From: Rhodococcus_F sp040656415
GTDB lineage: Bacteria; Actinomycetota; Actinomycetes; Mycobacteriales; Mycobacteriaceae
Length of the DNA: 64,000 nucleotides
Direction of reading: 5' to 3'
Assembly: GCF_040656415.1 (NCBI RefSeq)
Contig: NZ_JBFAMC010000001.1
Location: 1,240,001-1,304,000 of the forward strand
Program-made: the position numbers and the translations under genes
The notes under the pieces: model-generated
Told to the model about the DNA's origin: nothing
The model's input: only the letters and a program-made list of their open reading frames with translations
Databases searched by the model: none
In this document: positions 45,056 through 51,787 of the stretch, piece by piece
Numbering within the stretch: the stretch's first letter is position 1
Layout: every line of letters begins with the position of its first letter

Positions 45056-45895
45056 TCACCGCCACCAGGTGTCGAGGGGTGTCACTGGGACCGTGCGCTT
45101 GTGTCGGGTGTTCAGGAACATCGTTTCGATCTTGTTTGCGACGCCATCGGGCACCTCCCTGCCCTCGAGGTAGTCGTCGATCTGTGAATACGTCACGCCG
45201 AGCGCTTCTTCGTCGGGGAGCGCGGGCCTGTCGTCTTCGAGGTCTGCGGTCGGCACCTTCTTCCACGTGCTCTCGGGAGCGCCGAGTTCGCGGAGCAGCG
45301 CGGCGCCCTGCCGCTTCGACAGACCGGTGAGTGGAGTGACGTCGACGCCTCCGTCACCGAACTTTGTGAAGAACCCGGTGATCGCCTCGGCCGCGTGGTC
45401 CGTGCCGACGACGAGATAGCCGAGCTGGCCTGCGATCGAGTATTGGATCACCATCCGCTCACGGGCCTTGATGTTGCCGCGAACGAAGTCACGCAACTCT
45501 CCGCCGTCGCCGAGGACGTTGCGCAACGCTTCCGATGACTCCGTCGCCGTGGCGTCCGCACCGGGTTTGACGTTCACGACCACCGACCGGTCGGGTTTGA
45601 TGAAGTTGAGCGAGATCTGCGCGTCCGATTCATCCGCTTGTGTGCCGTAAGGCAGTCGAACAGCGATGAACTCGGCGTCGTGGCCCTCCTCGCGGAGTTC
45701 GTTCACCGCGAGCTGGGCGAGGCGACCGGTGAGGGTGCTGTCCTGGCCACCGCTGATGCCGAGAACGAACCCCTTGGCAGGGGTCGACAGCAGGTAGTCC
45801 TTCAGGAATTGCACGCGTTGACGGATTTCGTCCGCCGCGTCGATGGTGGGCCGGGCACCGAGCTCCTCGAGGATCTGCGCGCGTAGATTCGCCAT
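45056..45895 (-). CDS. nadE: Ammonia-dependent NAD synthetase
   Basis: 279-aa enzyme that amidates nicotinic acid adenine dinucleotide to NAD. The ATP-pyrophosphatase P-loop S48-G-G-Q-D-S53 and the GNIKARERM and FFTKFGDGGVDVTPL segments are characteristic. There is no N-terminal glutaminase domain, so it uses free ammonia, like the E. coli-type enzyme and unlike the glutamine-dependent enzyme known in mycobacteria. ATG 45895 starts the family domain; the frame is open much further upstream but that part has no homology except a duplicated nadE 5' fragment (46106-46209). Confidence 0.94.
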   Translation of the reverse strand: MANLRAQILEELGARPTIDAADEIRQRVQFLKDYLLSTPAKGFVLGISGGQDSTLTGRLAQLAVNELREEGHDAEFIAVRLPYGTQADESDAQISLNFIKPDRSVVVNVKPGADATATESSEALRNVLGDGGELRDFVRGNIKARERMVIQYSIAGQLGYLVVGTDHAAEAITGFFTKFGDGGVDVTPLTGLSKRQGAALLRELGAPESTWKKVPTADLEDDRPALPDEEALGVTYSQIDDYLEGREVPDGVANKIETMFLNTRHKRTVPVTPLDTWWR

Positions 45896-46105
45896 GAAAG
45901 AACTGTAGCTAGGGACTGTGTCGAGCGCGGAGTACGGTCGCGACAACGAGCCGATCCAACATGCGGACAGACTGGCTCGAGCTAATGGATTGCAGTTTCC
46001 GGCGACTCGGTAAGTCGCTCGCGGCCTTTTGGACCGCACAGCGTGCTGCCAGCCCGGCTCGGGCGCAACGTATCCGAATGGACCTTCCGCTTCGTTCGGT
46101 GGCCC

Positions 46106-46209
46106 GTCAGCGAGCTGCTCGAGGATCTGCACGTGCAGTTGCGATAGCGAAAATGTAGCTAGCGGCCATATCAAGCGCCGGGTACAGTCGCGGAAATGAG
46201 CCGATCCAA
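46106..46209. repeat. Duplicated nadE 5' end and promoter region
   Basis: About 104 bases resembling 45857-45959. Shared blocks: GAGCT(C/G)CTCGAGGATCTGC, TGTAGCTAG, and a final GAGCCGATCCAA. On the minus strand the copy reads QLHVQILEQLADG, matching NLRAQILEELGAR of NadE, but the start codon is lost. The copied promoter half now lies directly in front of the nucleosidase gene at 46196. Confidence 0.75.
46183..46188 (+). promoter_or_regulatory. Likely -10 of a leaderless nucleosidase mRNA
   Basis: TACAGT ends seven bases before ATG 46196, the spacing expected when transcription starts at the start codon. No ribosome binding site is present between them. The matching spot in the other copy reads TACGGT. 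Confidence 0.45.
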
Positions 46210-46747
46210 GATTCTGGTGGTTGTTGCCACCGAGCCGGAGGCAGCGTATGTACCAGCGGATTTCGAGGTCCTGATCACCGGAATGGGCAAGGTGGCGGCC
46301 GCCGTGGCAACGGCGACCAAGCTCGCTGAATATCCGCGCACAGAAAAACCTCTCGTCATCAGCATCGGTACCTGCGGCACGTTGCATGAGCACGGCTCCG
46401 GCCTGTTCACACCGTCGACCGTGCTGAACCACGACTTCAGCGCGGAGGTCCTCCGAGGATTCGGACACGAAGTCACCGACGTCCTCCACCTGCCCGACGG
46501 CGACGGTTCCGTACTCGCGACCGGGGACGTGTTCGTGTCGGACCCCGTTGTGCGCGATGCGCTTGCCGCCCGAGCCGACCTCGTCGACATGGAGGGTTTC
46601 TCCATCGCCTATGCCAGCGCCCACGTTGGTGCGCGATGCCGGTTGGTCAGGCACGTCACCGACAAAGCAGACGAGGAGGCATTGTCCTGGCCCGACCTCA
46701 TCGATGGGAGCGCTCGGGAACTCGGCAAGTGGCTCGAGGCGCTCTAG
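46196..46747 (+). CDS. Nucleosidase of the MTA/SAH nucleosidase-purine phosphorylase superfamily
   Basis: 183-aa protein of the phosphorylase/nucleosidase superfamily. Family features: the N-terminal strand ILVVVATEPEA, the GMGK loop, IGTCGTL, the ribose-binding DMEGFSIAY and the TDKAD segment carrying the catalytic Asp. It is shorter than E. coli MTA/SAH nucleosidase (about 230 aa), so the substrate is uncertain. ATG 46196 lies seven bases after TACAGT with no ribosome binding site, suggesting a leaderless message; its first codons (MSRSK) come from the duplicated nadE upstream region. Confidence 0.82.
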   Translation: MSRSKILVVVATEPEAAYVPADFEVLITGMGKVAAAVATATKLAEYPRTEKPLVISIGTCGTLHEHGSGLFTPSTVLNHDFSAEVLRGFGHEVTDVLHLPDGDGSVLATGDVFVSDPVVRDALAARADLVDMEGFSIAYASAHVGARCRLVRHVTDKADEEALSWPDLIDGSARELGKWLEAL

Positions 46748-46758
46748 TTGGCAGCACC

Positions 46759-47529
46759 CTAGTCCGCAGCTCGCAGCGTCAGCCCGGTCCCGTCTGCGCG
46801 GGTCAGGTGCAGCGTGTCCGCCTGGACGTTGTATTCCGTCTTTCCGCTCAACGCGGCGAGCACCGCACGCTCGATCTCGGCCACGTCGGGTTCGCATGCC
46901 ATCTTGGTCGTGGCCCACTGCCCGAACGTGATCGAGCTTTTCTGCACGTCCGCGGTCCCGATCATCTGGTTGCACCCGGTGAACCCGGAGGCTGAACCGT
47001 CCTCGGCGATCAGTAATTGAGGTGCGACCTTCTCCAGCGCCGGAGTTGTCGTGATCGCGCCTGAACCGATCAGTGCGGTCACCGTCCAGGTCGTTCCGAC
47101 GACGGGCCGGTCCGGCGCAACCTGCTTGTCGGTCAGCGTCACGGACGTGGTGGGCGTGGTCAGGGTCAATGTGTGCCCGTCGAGGGTCCAATTCGGTTGC
47201 GCGTCAAGAAGACTGACTACCCAGGCGTCGGCACCCGCGGTCTCGCCGAGGCACGCCATCTCGGTCATGACGAGGGGGCCCGCCACGACCTTCCCGTCGG
47301 CGAGATCGACGTAGCCGCTGCCCTGATTGCATCCCGCGTCTACCGAGATACGCCCGGCGTCGGTGAACCTGACCATGAGTGGCCCGCCGCCAGGAATGGG
47401 GTCGCCCGCGACAGAGGTGGAGACGAAGGTGCGACCCGTCGGGCCCACCTCCGAGGCCTGCTCGTCCGCGTTGCACGCGGAGAGCGAGGCGATGGTCAAG
47501 AGCCCGAGGACGGCGGCAGTAGTACGCAT
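46759..47529 (-). CDS. META-domain (HslJ-like) lipoprotein
   Basis: 256-aa lipoprotein: lipobox LSA-C19 after a short signal. Two consecutive META/HslJ-type domains follow, each with the pattern ...ISVDAGCNQGSGYV... and ...ASGFTGCNQMIGTA..., and a matched MACLGE / MACEPD cysteine pair, so each domain probably holds one disulfide. Members are linked to novobiocin or heat-shock tolerance in E. coli, but the role here is unknown. It is convergent with the nucleosidase gene. Confidence 0.87.
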   Translation of the reverse strand: MRTTAAVLGLLTIASLSACNADEQASEVGPTGRTFVSTSVAGDPIPGGGPLMVRFTDAGRISVDAGCNQGSGYVDLADGKVVAGPLVMTEMACLGETAGADAWVVSLLDAQPNWTLDGHTLTLTTPTTSVTLTDKQVAPDRPVVGTTWTVTALIGSGAITTTPALEKVAPQLLIAEDGSASGFTGCNQMIGTADVQKSSITFGQWATTKMACEPDVAEIERAVLAALSGKTEYNVQADTLHLTRADGTGLTLRAAD

Positions 47530-47579
47530 TCTGCGAGGCTAGACAACGCGGCTGGACGAGTTGTGTGGTTTCAGGTCGA

Positions 47580-48179
47580 TCATCGGGCAACGCGTCGGAT
47601 CAGATCTTCCCAGGCAGCTTGAAGTCGCTCGATCGAGACTCCGAGGTCGCGCATCTGGTGGAGTACGAGAGTGGCCTCGAGGGAGGCGAGGAGCGAACAG
47701 GCAAGAACTTCCAGGTCGGCGTCCACCCCAGCGGCGCGCAGTAGTGACATCACATGGGTGATCGAGACGGCCCGGGCCGGGACCGCGAATCGGACTTCGG
47801 GGGAGGTCTCCGCGGCCCGTTGCACTTCGCCCTGTACCTCCACCATTGCGATCCGCGCGTGTCCGAAGGCGATCAGCCGATCGACCGGGTCGGCCCCGGG
47901 GCCCAACGGAGGCGGTCCGAACATGAACCGCTGTTGCATCTCCTTCTCGGTGTGGTCGAGCAGTGACTGCATGAGACCCGACCGGCTGCCGAACCTCCGA
48001 AACACGGTGCCCTTGCCCACACCGGCCGCGGCGGCGACGGCGTCCATCGTGACGGCGTCGACGCCCCGTTCGGCCACTAGGCACGCGGCGGCATCTAGGA
48101 GAAGCCGCCGGTTTCGTGCGGCGTCGCCTCGTTCGGGAGGGCCGATTCCGATCTGGGGAAGGCGCGTTTTGCTGGTCAT
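47580..48179 (-). CDS. TetR-family transcriptional regulator
   Basis: 199-aa repressor. The N-terminal helix-turn-helix reads RLLLDAAACLVAERGVDAVTMDAVAAAAGVGKGTVFRRFGSR, near-consensus for TetR (its start is about residue 25). It is divergent from an FMN reductase gene with a palindrome between, so it probably represses that gene. ATG 48179 starts the frame. Confidence 0.9.
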   Translation of the reverse strand: MTSKTRLPQIGIGPPERGDAARNRRLLLDAAACLVAERGVDAVTMDAVAAAAGVGKGTVFRRFGSRSGLMQSLLDHTEKEMQQRFMFGPPPLGPGADPVDRLIAFGHARIAMVEVQGEVQRAAETSPEVRFAVPARAVSITHVMSLLRAAGVDADLEVLACSLLASLEATLVLHQMRDLGVSIERLQAAWEDLIRRVAR

Positions 48180-48203
48180 TTGTCCATCTTACTGTTGTCG
48201 GGA

Positions 48204-48228
48204 ATATAAGTGGACCATGGTCCGTTTA
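48204..48228. promoter_or_regulatory. Operator between tetR and FMN reductase genes
   Basis: The 12-bp perfect palindrome GGACCATGGTCC (48212-48223) is flanked by A/T-rich imperfect arms (ATAAGT ... GTTTAT). It lies 25 bases from the tetR start and about 60 from the reductase start. Confidence 0.7.
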
Positions 48229-48283
48229 TGGCGTATGCATTGGTGGTGAGCCGCCAACGCCTCACCCAGAAGGAGATATACAG

Positions 48284-48847
48284 ATGTCAAAGACCACCGT
48301 TCTCGCACTCGTCGGCAGTCTGCGTGCCGCCTCGGTCAACCGCCAGGTTGCCGAAACTGCCGTCTCCGTTGCCCCGGAGGGCGTCGAGGTGACCATCTTC
48401 GACGGACTCGGCGACGTTCCCTTCTACAGCGAGGACATTGACGGCGCGGCGCCGATTCCGGCCGTAGAGGCGTTGCGTGAGGCCGCAGGTCGAGCAGACG
48501 CTCTGTTGCTCGTCACTCCGGAGTACAACGGCACCATCCCGGCTGCACTGAAGAACGCCATCGACTGGATGTCCCGCCCCTACGGCTCCGGTGCGATCCA
48601 CGGCAAGCCGGTCGCTGTGATCAGTGCCTCACCCAGCGCCAACGGCGCGCAGTGGGCGCATCAGGACACCCGCAAAGCTGCCCGAATCGCCGGAGGCAAA
48701 GTGCTCGAAGACGTAACTCTTGCCATCGGCCGGACAGGCGAGAAGTTCGCGGGCGGCCATCCGAAGGAGAACCGCGAGGTGGCGGAGCAGGTTGCTGAGG
48801 TCGTTGTCAGCCTCGTGGACGCCACAAGGCAGTTGGTCGACGCCTGA
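48284..48847 (+). CDS. NADPH-dependent FMN reductase
   Basis: 187-aa flavodoxin-fold reductase (FMN_red family). The phosphate loop GSLRAASVNR and the PEYNGTIPAALKNAIDWMSR motif identify it; such enzymes reduce FMN, quinones or azo compounds. ATG 48284 is preceded by an excellent AAGGAG. Probable regulation by the divergent TetR protein through the palindrome at 48212-48223 suggests induction by an electrophile or redox-active drug. Confidence 0.92.
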   Translation: MSKTTVLALVGSLRAASVNRQVAETAVSVAPEGVEVTIFDGLGDVPFYSEDIDGAAPIPAVEALREAAGRADALLLVTPEYNGTIPAALKNAIDWMSRPYGSGAIHGKPVAVISASPSANGAQWAHQDTRKAARIAGGKVLEDVTLAIGRTGEKFAGGHPKENREVAEQVAEVVVSLVDATRQLVDA

Positions 48848-48870
48848 CGGTTGGTTGACGGGGACGCCGT

Positions 48871-48941
48871 CGTCGCTGGAGGCCGGCCCGATCGAGGGCC
48901 GCGTCGACGGCGTCCCGAACCATATCGAGTCTTCACTCGCG
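48871..48941. repeat. Copy of the 3' end of the siderophore-interacting-protein gene
   Basis: About 71 bases that match 51783-51854 (roughly 87 percent by eye), including GAGGCCGGCCC and GAGGGCCGCGTCGACGGCGT and CTTCACTCGC. The match covers the last codons of the SIP gene, here without the rest of the gene. The two copies bracket the zinc-responsive ribosomal protein island in the same orientation. Confidence 0.8.
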
Positions 48942-48948
48942 TGCGCGG

Positions 48949-49122
48949 TTACAAGCGCGACGGATCGATCATGCCGCGTCGGATGCCGCGCACCAGTCGG
49001 CGCGGGACGCGATACACCTGTCCATCCACGGTGACGGTCACCAAGTCCGGTACAGACGCCTTCCACTGCGCGCGACGGCTGCGGGTGTTGGCGCGCGACA
49101 TGCGCCGCTTGGGTACCGCCAT
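48949..49122 (-). CDS. rpmF: Ribosomal protein L32, cysteine-free paralogue
   Basis: 57-aa L32: begins MAVPKRRMSRANTRSRRAQW and ends RGMIDPSRL. The zinc-ribbon cysteines of the usual L32 are absent, so this is the zinc-independent (C-) form made when zinc is scarce, sparing metal. ATG 49122 starts four bases after the rpmE2 stop; it is the third gene of the mrf-rpmE2-rpmF operon. It is too short to stand out by length alone, but the similarity is clear. Confidence 0.92.
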   Translation of the reverse strand: MAVPKRRMSRANTRSRRAQWKASVPDLVTVTVDGQVYRVPRRLVRGIRRGMIDPSRL

Positions 49123-49125
49123 CGC

Positions 49126-49395
49126 TCAGACCCCCCGAGTCCCGCGAGGCGTTCGACGCCCATAGCGGCGCTCGAACTTCTCGACGCGACCCTCGCTGTC
49201 GACCAAGCGGTCCGCGCCGGTCCAGAACGGGTGGGATGCGCTGGTGACGTCGACGACGACGAGCGGGTAGGTGTGCCCATCCTCCCATTCCACGGTTTGC
49301 TCGGTCCGGGCCGTTGACCTGGTGAGGAAGGCGGTGCCGGTGGCGGCGTCCCGGAAGACGACGGGTCGGTAGTCGGGGTGGATGCCGGGTTTCAT
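49126..49395 (-). CDS. rpmE2: Ribosomal protein L31 type B, cysteine-free
   Basis: 89-aa L31B: MKPGIHPDYRPVVFRDAATG at the start and SHPFWTGADRLVDSEGRVEKFERRYG at the end. No CxxC is present, so it is the zinc-independent paralogue that can replace zinc-binding L31 under zinc limitation. ATG 49395 overlaps the mrf stop (ATGA). The long open frame upstream in this frame is not coding. Confidence 0.93.
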   Translation of the reverse strand: MKPGIHPDYRPVVFRDAATGTAFLTRSTARTEQTVEWEDGHTYPLVVVDVTSASHPFWTGADRLVDSEGRVEKFERRYGRRTPRGTRGV

Positions 49396-50627
49396 GATGC
49401 GATCTCTCCGTTCTCGTCGACGGCGCCGAGCGGCATGTCGGCACACGGATCGGTATGGAACTCGCCGAATGGGTCTTCCCAGGTGGACCACGACTGCTCG
49501 TCGGCGAGTTCGCGCTCGGTGAGCAGTGCCCAGTCGAGCGCTGTGGTGATTTCCTCCGGTTCGACGTCGTGGACCAGCACGACGAGCGAGGTGTCCCGGT
49601 CGCCGAAGCGCTCGTCCCAGCCCACGGCGGCGAGCGCGCGCCGCTCGGTATCGACGTCGAGCAGTTCGTCGTCCGTCATGTCGGCGAGCCAACGGTCGGC
49701 GGCGGCCACCCGCAGTCCTGCCCCGGCGGATTCGAGCCACAGCGCGATGTCGGGCCGGGTGGCGAGCCAGAGCCTGCCGCGCGCGGTGACGACGCCGTCG
49801 AGCAGGACGTCGATCGCCTCGTGCAGACGTCCGGGGTGGAACGGTCGCCGCGCGGTGAACTCGACCAGTGCGACGCCTTGATCGGTGTCGAGGGGTGGGC
49901 GGCCTCGGAGCAGCGGCGAGTGGACCCCGTCGACGCGGCCGCGCCGGGCATCGGCGCCGACGCGTGACAGCAGCGCAGGACCGTCGGTCACTGCTGAGAT
50001 CGGGGCGCCGGGTACGAGCCTGGTGAGCACCGCCGACACCTTGTGCGTGAGCCAGGGATCTGCGGCGCAGTCGTCGACGACGAGCGCATCGGCGAACGCC
50101 ACCTGCCCGACGGCGACCTGAGCGACCGTCCGGTCGTCGTCGAGGTCCTCTTCGCTGGTCACCGCCTCCCACCACGGCTCGACATCGAGGCAGGTCACGA
50201 CCGCTTCGATGCGGACGTCCCGGCCGGCGGGACCGTCGATCTGCCCGACCACTCCGACCACCGGCACATGTTCGACCGCCCAGCACACGGCTTCGGGTTC
50301 GAGCGTGGAGTCGAGTTCGAGAACTATGCGGTCGACGGAGCTGCGCGTGTGCAGCCTCCGCAGCAGCGGCAGCAGGTCGTGGCGAAGCGTGCAGGACACG
50401 CAGCCGTGGGCCAGTTCGAGCACCTCGGTGGTCACCTCCCGCGCATCCACCGGCCCTGTCGTGAGGGTCCGGTGCACGACGCCCTGACCGAGATCGCCGA
50501 GATCGTGCCGCACCACCACGGTGGACGCCTCCCGGTCGTCGAGGAACGACCGCGCCGTCGCGTGCACCGGCCCACTTCGTCCGCTCACCACGACCAGCGG
50601 TGTGCGGCCCTCCGGATTCACAGCCAC
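49392..50627 (-). CDS. mrf: COG0523-like protein resembling Mrf, the ribosome-hibernation recruitment factor
   Basis: 411-aa relative of CobW/COG0523 GTPases with the G-C76-V-S-C79 motif, but the P-loop is degenerate (S-G-R-S-G-P at 15-20 replaces GxxGxGKT), so nucleotide binding is doubtful. Actinobacterial homologues co-encoded with C- ribosomal proteins include mycobacterial Mrf (Rv0106 type), which brings the hibernation factor to C- ribosomes in zinc starvation. GTG 50627 is preferred: GAAAGG lies nine bases upstream, whereas the in-frame ATG at 50657 lies inside the Zur-like box. First gene of mrf-rpmE2-rpmF. Confidence 0.78.
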   Translation of the reverse strand: MAVNPEGRTPLVVVSGRSGPVHATARSFLDDREASTVVVRHDLGDLGQGVVHRTLTTGPVDAREVTTEVLELAHGCVSCTLRHDLLPLLRRLHTRSSVDRIVLELDSTLEPEAVCWAVEHVPVVGVVGQIDGPAGRDVRIEAVVTCLDVEPWWEAVTSEEDLDDDRTVAQVAVGQVAFADALVVDDCAADPWLTHKVSAVLTRLVPGAPISAVTDGPALLSRVGADARRGRVDGVHSPLLRGRPPLDTDQGVALVEFTARRPFHPGRLHEAIDVLLDGVVTARGRLWLATRPDIALWLESAGAGLRVAAADRWLADMTDDELLDVDTERRALAAVGWDERFGDRDTSLVVLVHDVEPEEITTALDWALLTERELADEQSWSTWEDPFGEFHTDPCADMPLGAVDENGEIAS

Positions 50628-50645
50628 AGTCGAGCACCTTTCGAA

Positions 50646-50658
50646 AATGATTGTCATT
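50646..50658. promoter_or_regulatory. Zur-like box of the mrf operon
   Basis: AATGATTGTCATT, symmetric around TTG, within a longer A/T-rich stretch that resembles the actinobacterial Zur consensus (TGAAAATGATTTTCA-like). It lies 19 bases upstream of the mrf GTG. Confidence 0.65.
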
Positions 50659-50690
50659 AACGACTGACGACACTACACTCGATCGCCGGC

Positions 50691-50711
50691 TAACGACAAT
50701 CGTTGTCATTA
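50691..50711. promoter_or_regulatory. Zur-like box of the rpmB operon
   Basis: A 21-bp palindrome with nine-base arms TAACGACAA and TTGTCATTA (one mismatch) around TCG, 31 bases upstream of the rpmB GTG. With the box at 50646 it would put both divergent operons under Zur. Confidence 0.72.
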
Positions 50712-50742
50712 ATCGGCCCCACCCGGCCGGAAAGGAGCACCC

Positions 50743-50979
50743 GTGTCCGCTCACTGCCAGGTGACCGGCAGACGACCCGGCTTCGGACGATCGGTCTCGC
50801 ACTCCCATCGCCGGACCGCCCGGCGCTGGAACCCGAACATCCAAACCAAGACCTACTTCCTGCCGGGAGAGGGTCGCCGAATCACCCTGCGTCTGACCCC
50901 GAAGGGCATCCGGACGATAGACCGCGACGGCATCGAGGCCGTTGTCGCACGCATGAGGGCCAAGGGAGAGAAGGTTTAA
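50743..50979 (+). CDS. rpmB: Ribosomal protein L28, cysteine-poor paralogue
   Basis: 78-aa L28 (VTGRRPGFGRSVSHSHRRTARRWNPNIQ). Only one Cys (SAHCQVTG) remains in place of the CxxC pairs of the zinc form. GTG 50743 follows AAAGGAG. First of four genes rpmB-rpmG-rpsN-rpsR transcribed from the Zur-controlled side of the intergenic region. Confidence 0.93.
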   Translation: MSAHCQVTGRRPGFGRSVSHSHRRTARRWNPNIQTKTYFLPGEGRRITLRLTPKGIRTIDRDGIEAVVARMRAKGEKV

Positions 50980-50984
50980 AAGTC

Positions 50985-51149
50985 ATGGCACGCAATGAAA
51001 TCCGTCCGCTGGTCAAACTCGTCTCGACGGCGGGAACCGGCTACCGGTATTACACGCGGAAGAACCGGCGCAACGACCCCGACCGTATGGTGCTGCGCCG
51101 GTACGACCCGGTGCTGCGTCGGCACGTCGACTTCCGAGAGGAGCGCTGA
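50985..51149 (+). CDS. rpmG: Ribosomal protein L33, cysteine-free paralogue
   Basis: 54-aa L33 (MARNEIRPLVKLVSTAGTGY) without cysteines, hence the zinc-independent form. ATG 50985 is five bases after the rpmB stop. A 60-residue length filter would miss it, but family resemblance and operon position are clear. Confidence 0.93.
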   Translation: MARNEIRPLVKLVSTAGTGYRYYTRKNRRNDPDRMVLRRYDPVLRRHVDFREER

Positions 51150-51153
51150 GCAC

Positions 51154-51459
51154 GTGGCCAAGAAGTCGAAGATCGCCAAGAACGAGCAGCGCAAGCGAGT
51201 CGTCGCCCGGTACGCCCCGCTGCGGCAGGAGTTGAAGGAGACGATCCGGAGACCGGCCAGCACACCCGAGGAGCGTGCCGCAGCGCAGTCCCGATTGGCA
51301 CGGCTGCCGCGGGACGCGAGTCCCGTGCGATTGCGCAATCGAGATGCCACGGATGGGCGTCCGCGCGGCTACATGCGCAAGTTCGGCCTCTCGCGTGTGC
51401 GGATGCGCGAGATGGCTCACCGCGGGGAGCTACCAGGCATATGCAGGTCGAGCTGGTAA
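51154..51459 (+). CDS. rpsN: Ribosomal protein S14, zinc-independent long form
   Basis: 101-aa S14. The family core GRPRGYMRKFGLSRVRMREMAH is intact while the CxxC-containing loop of the short zinc form is replaced by an insertion (about residues 30-65). GTG 51154 starts four bases after the rpmG stop. Third gene of the plus-strand Zur operon. Confidence 0.93.
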   Translation: MAKKSKIAKNEQRKRVVARYAPLRQELKETIRRPASTPEERAAAQSRLARLPRDASPVRLRNRDATDGRPRGYMRKFGLSRVRMREMAHRGELPGICRSSW

Positions 51460-51476
51460 AGGAAGAACGAAGAACG

Positions 51477-51731
51477 ATGGCAGCCAAGAGGGCGCCGTCG
51501 AAGAAGACTCCAAGTGAGCTGGGACGCCGCCGCAAGAAGAATCCGCTGATCGCGGCCGAAATCGAGACCGTCGACTACAAGGACATCAGTCTCCTACGCA
51601 CCTTCATCTCGGATCGCGGCAAGATCCGCAGCCGCCGTGTCACGGGCCTGACTCCTCAGCAACAGCGCCAGGTCGCCACCGCTGTGAAGAACGCGCGTGA
51701 GATGGCGCTGCTGCCGTTCACCATCAGATAG
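51477..51731 (+). CDS. rpsR: Ribosomal protein S18, cysteine-free paralogue
   Basis: 84-aa S18: KKNPLIAAEIETVDYKDISL, then GKIRSRRVTGLTPQQQRQVA. No cysteines, so it is the zinc-independent form. ATG 51477 is preceded by GGAAG-rich sequence. Last gene of the operon; the direct repeat of the SIP gene's 3' end begins about 50 bases after it. Confidence 0.93.
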   Translation: MAAKRAPSKKTPSELGRRRKKNPLIAAEIETVDYKDISLLRTFISDRGKIRSRRVTGLTPQQQRQVATAVKNAREMALLPFTIR

Positions 51732-51787
51732 GCCGCGACACCACCAAGGTCTCGGCCGGGTCCCTGCTCGCCGCCGGCGGGTCGGCG

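Noticed and set aside
45896..47191. Apparent 430-residue N-terminal extension of NadE
   Set aside because: The sequence crosses the nucleosidase and META genes antisense and has no homology except a nadE 5' duplicate; the real start is ATG 45895.
49396..50844. Long N-terminal extension upstream of L31
   Set aside because: Shadow of the mrf gene in another frame; L31 begins at ATG 49395.
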